Below, piece by piece: positions 60,919-61,115 of a stretch of DNA of 61,115 nt (its first letter is position 1; each line of letters begins with the position of its first letter). The position numbers and the translations under genes were made by a program. A model generated the notes under the pieces. It was not told the DNA's origin. It saw nothing but the letters and a program-made list of their open reading frames with translations, and did not search any database. Source of the stretch: an uncultured Porphyromonadaceae bacterium (GTDB taxonomy: Bacteria; Bacteroidota; Bacteroidia; Bacteroidales; Coprobacteraceae); contig URAV01000021.1 in NCBI GenBank assembly GCA_900545915.1, forward strand, positions 1 through 61,115, given 5' to 3'.

Positions 60919-61115
60919 ATAAATGTACATAAAATTTTCATCGTATAGCTTTGTGGAATCTTATTTTTTCTTTTTGCTCAAAGACTTGTTATGTTAAATT
61001 CATCTTTGATATTGTTAATAATATGGGGCTTTTATGAGAAGTGATATATCTATAATAGTTATAATATATGTGTAATTTAATATATTTATATTATATATTT
61101 TGAAGGGGATAAAAT
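60919..61115. other. Right edge, no gene seen
   Basis: A/T-rich sequence with no start codon followed by a coherent frame and no convincing promoter. It may hold the true promoter of the sigma-factor gene or the leader of a gene beyond the edge. Confidence 0.4.

Noticed and set aside
1..61115. CRISPR arrays, insertion sequences or prophage genes
   Set aside because: No regularly spaced short repeats, transposase, integrase or phage structural genes were found.

Overview
The window looks like a stretch of chromosome from a Bacteroidota species, order Bacteroidales. The evidence is AT-rich DNA, promoters of the Bacteroidota type (TTG or TTTG, 19-20 bases, then TAnnTTTG), an RprX/RprY-like two-component pair, DUF5686, DUF4924 and DUF4286 proteins, a type IX secretion (T9SS) sorting domain, and meso-diaminopimelate dehydrogenase. 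A Barnesiella/Coprobacter-like genus is a guess from gene content only. No insertion sequence, prophage, plasmid origin or CRISPR array was seen.

Layout. 1-2.3 kb is a small accessory patch beside a tRNA-Ser gene: a PD-(D/E)XK nuclease-like gene and, just upstream of it on the same strand, a decayed gene resembling putative abortive-infection (AbiC-like) proteins. 2.5-5.7 kb holds a CYTH protein and a DUF5686 outer-membrane protein. 5.8-17.2 kb is the main accessory region, read leftward: a T9SS-sorted protein, a 1631-residue RHS protein with a lamin-tail domain and a C-terminal HExxH tip, then small signal-peptide and membrane proteins (two of them duplicates, one of them frameshifted), then a second RHS-type protein without a toxin tip. 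This has the shape of a polymorphic-toxin locus with candidate immunity genes.

17.8-31.2 kb is mostly core: nitroreductase, aldo/keto reductase, LpxH-like hydrolase, glycosyltransferase, a Mur-ligase-like protein without its P-loop, DUF4924, rfbD, prfC, a CPA2 antiporter, guaA and a DcaP-like porin. 31.4-34.7 kb is a two-gene Wza/Wzc-like polysaccharide export operon with no glycosyltransferases beside it. 34.7-46.4 kb holds a small GNAT protein, rprY-rprX, an EF-G-like GTPase, hemW, a DUF2156 protein, a larger GNAT protein, a YeiH family transporter, lgt and ddh. 46.7-49.6 kb is an ABC-F / YjbQ / EFR1-type ferredoxin operon. 49.7-59.6 kb, leftward, holds tpx, a TlpA-like protein, a Dna2-like nuclease-helicase, metH, ruvC and DUF4286. 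The right end has tRNA-Ala(GGC) and an ECF sigma factor whose leader carries mutually exclusive RNA foldings that resemble a transcription attenuator.

Two signals are not explained by ordinary genes. First, a dispersed intergenic repeat of about 150 bp with 17-bp terminal inverted repeats and a conserved inner hairpin sits mainly just after stop codons. Second, the leader of the sigma-factor gene has a 13-bp terminator-like stem with a U-run, one arm of which is also the tip of a 99-base hairpin.
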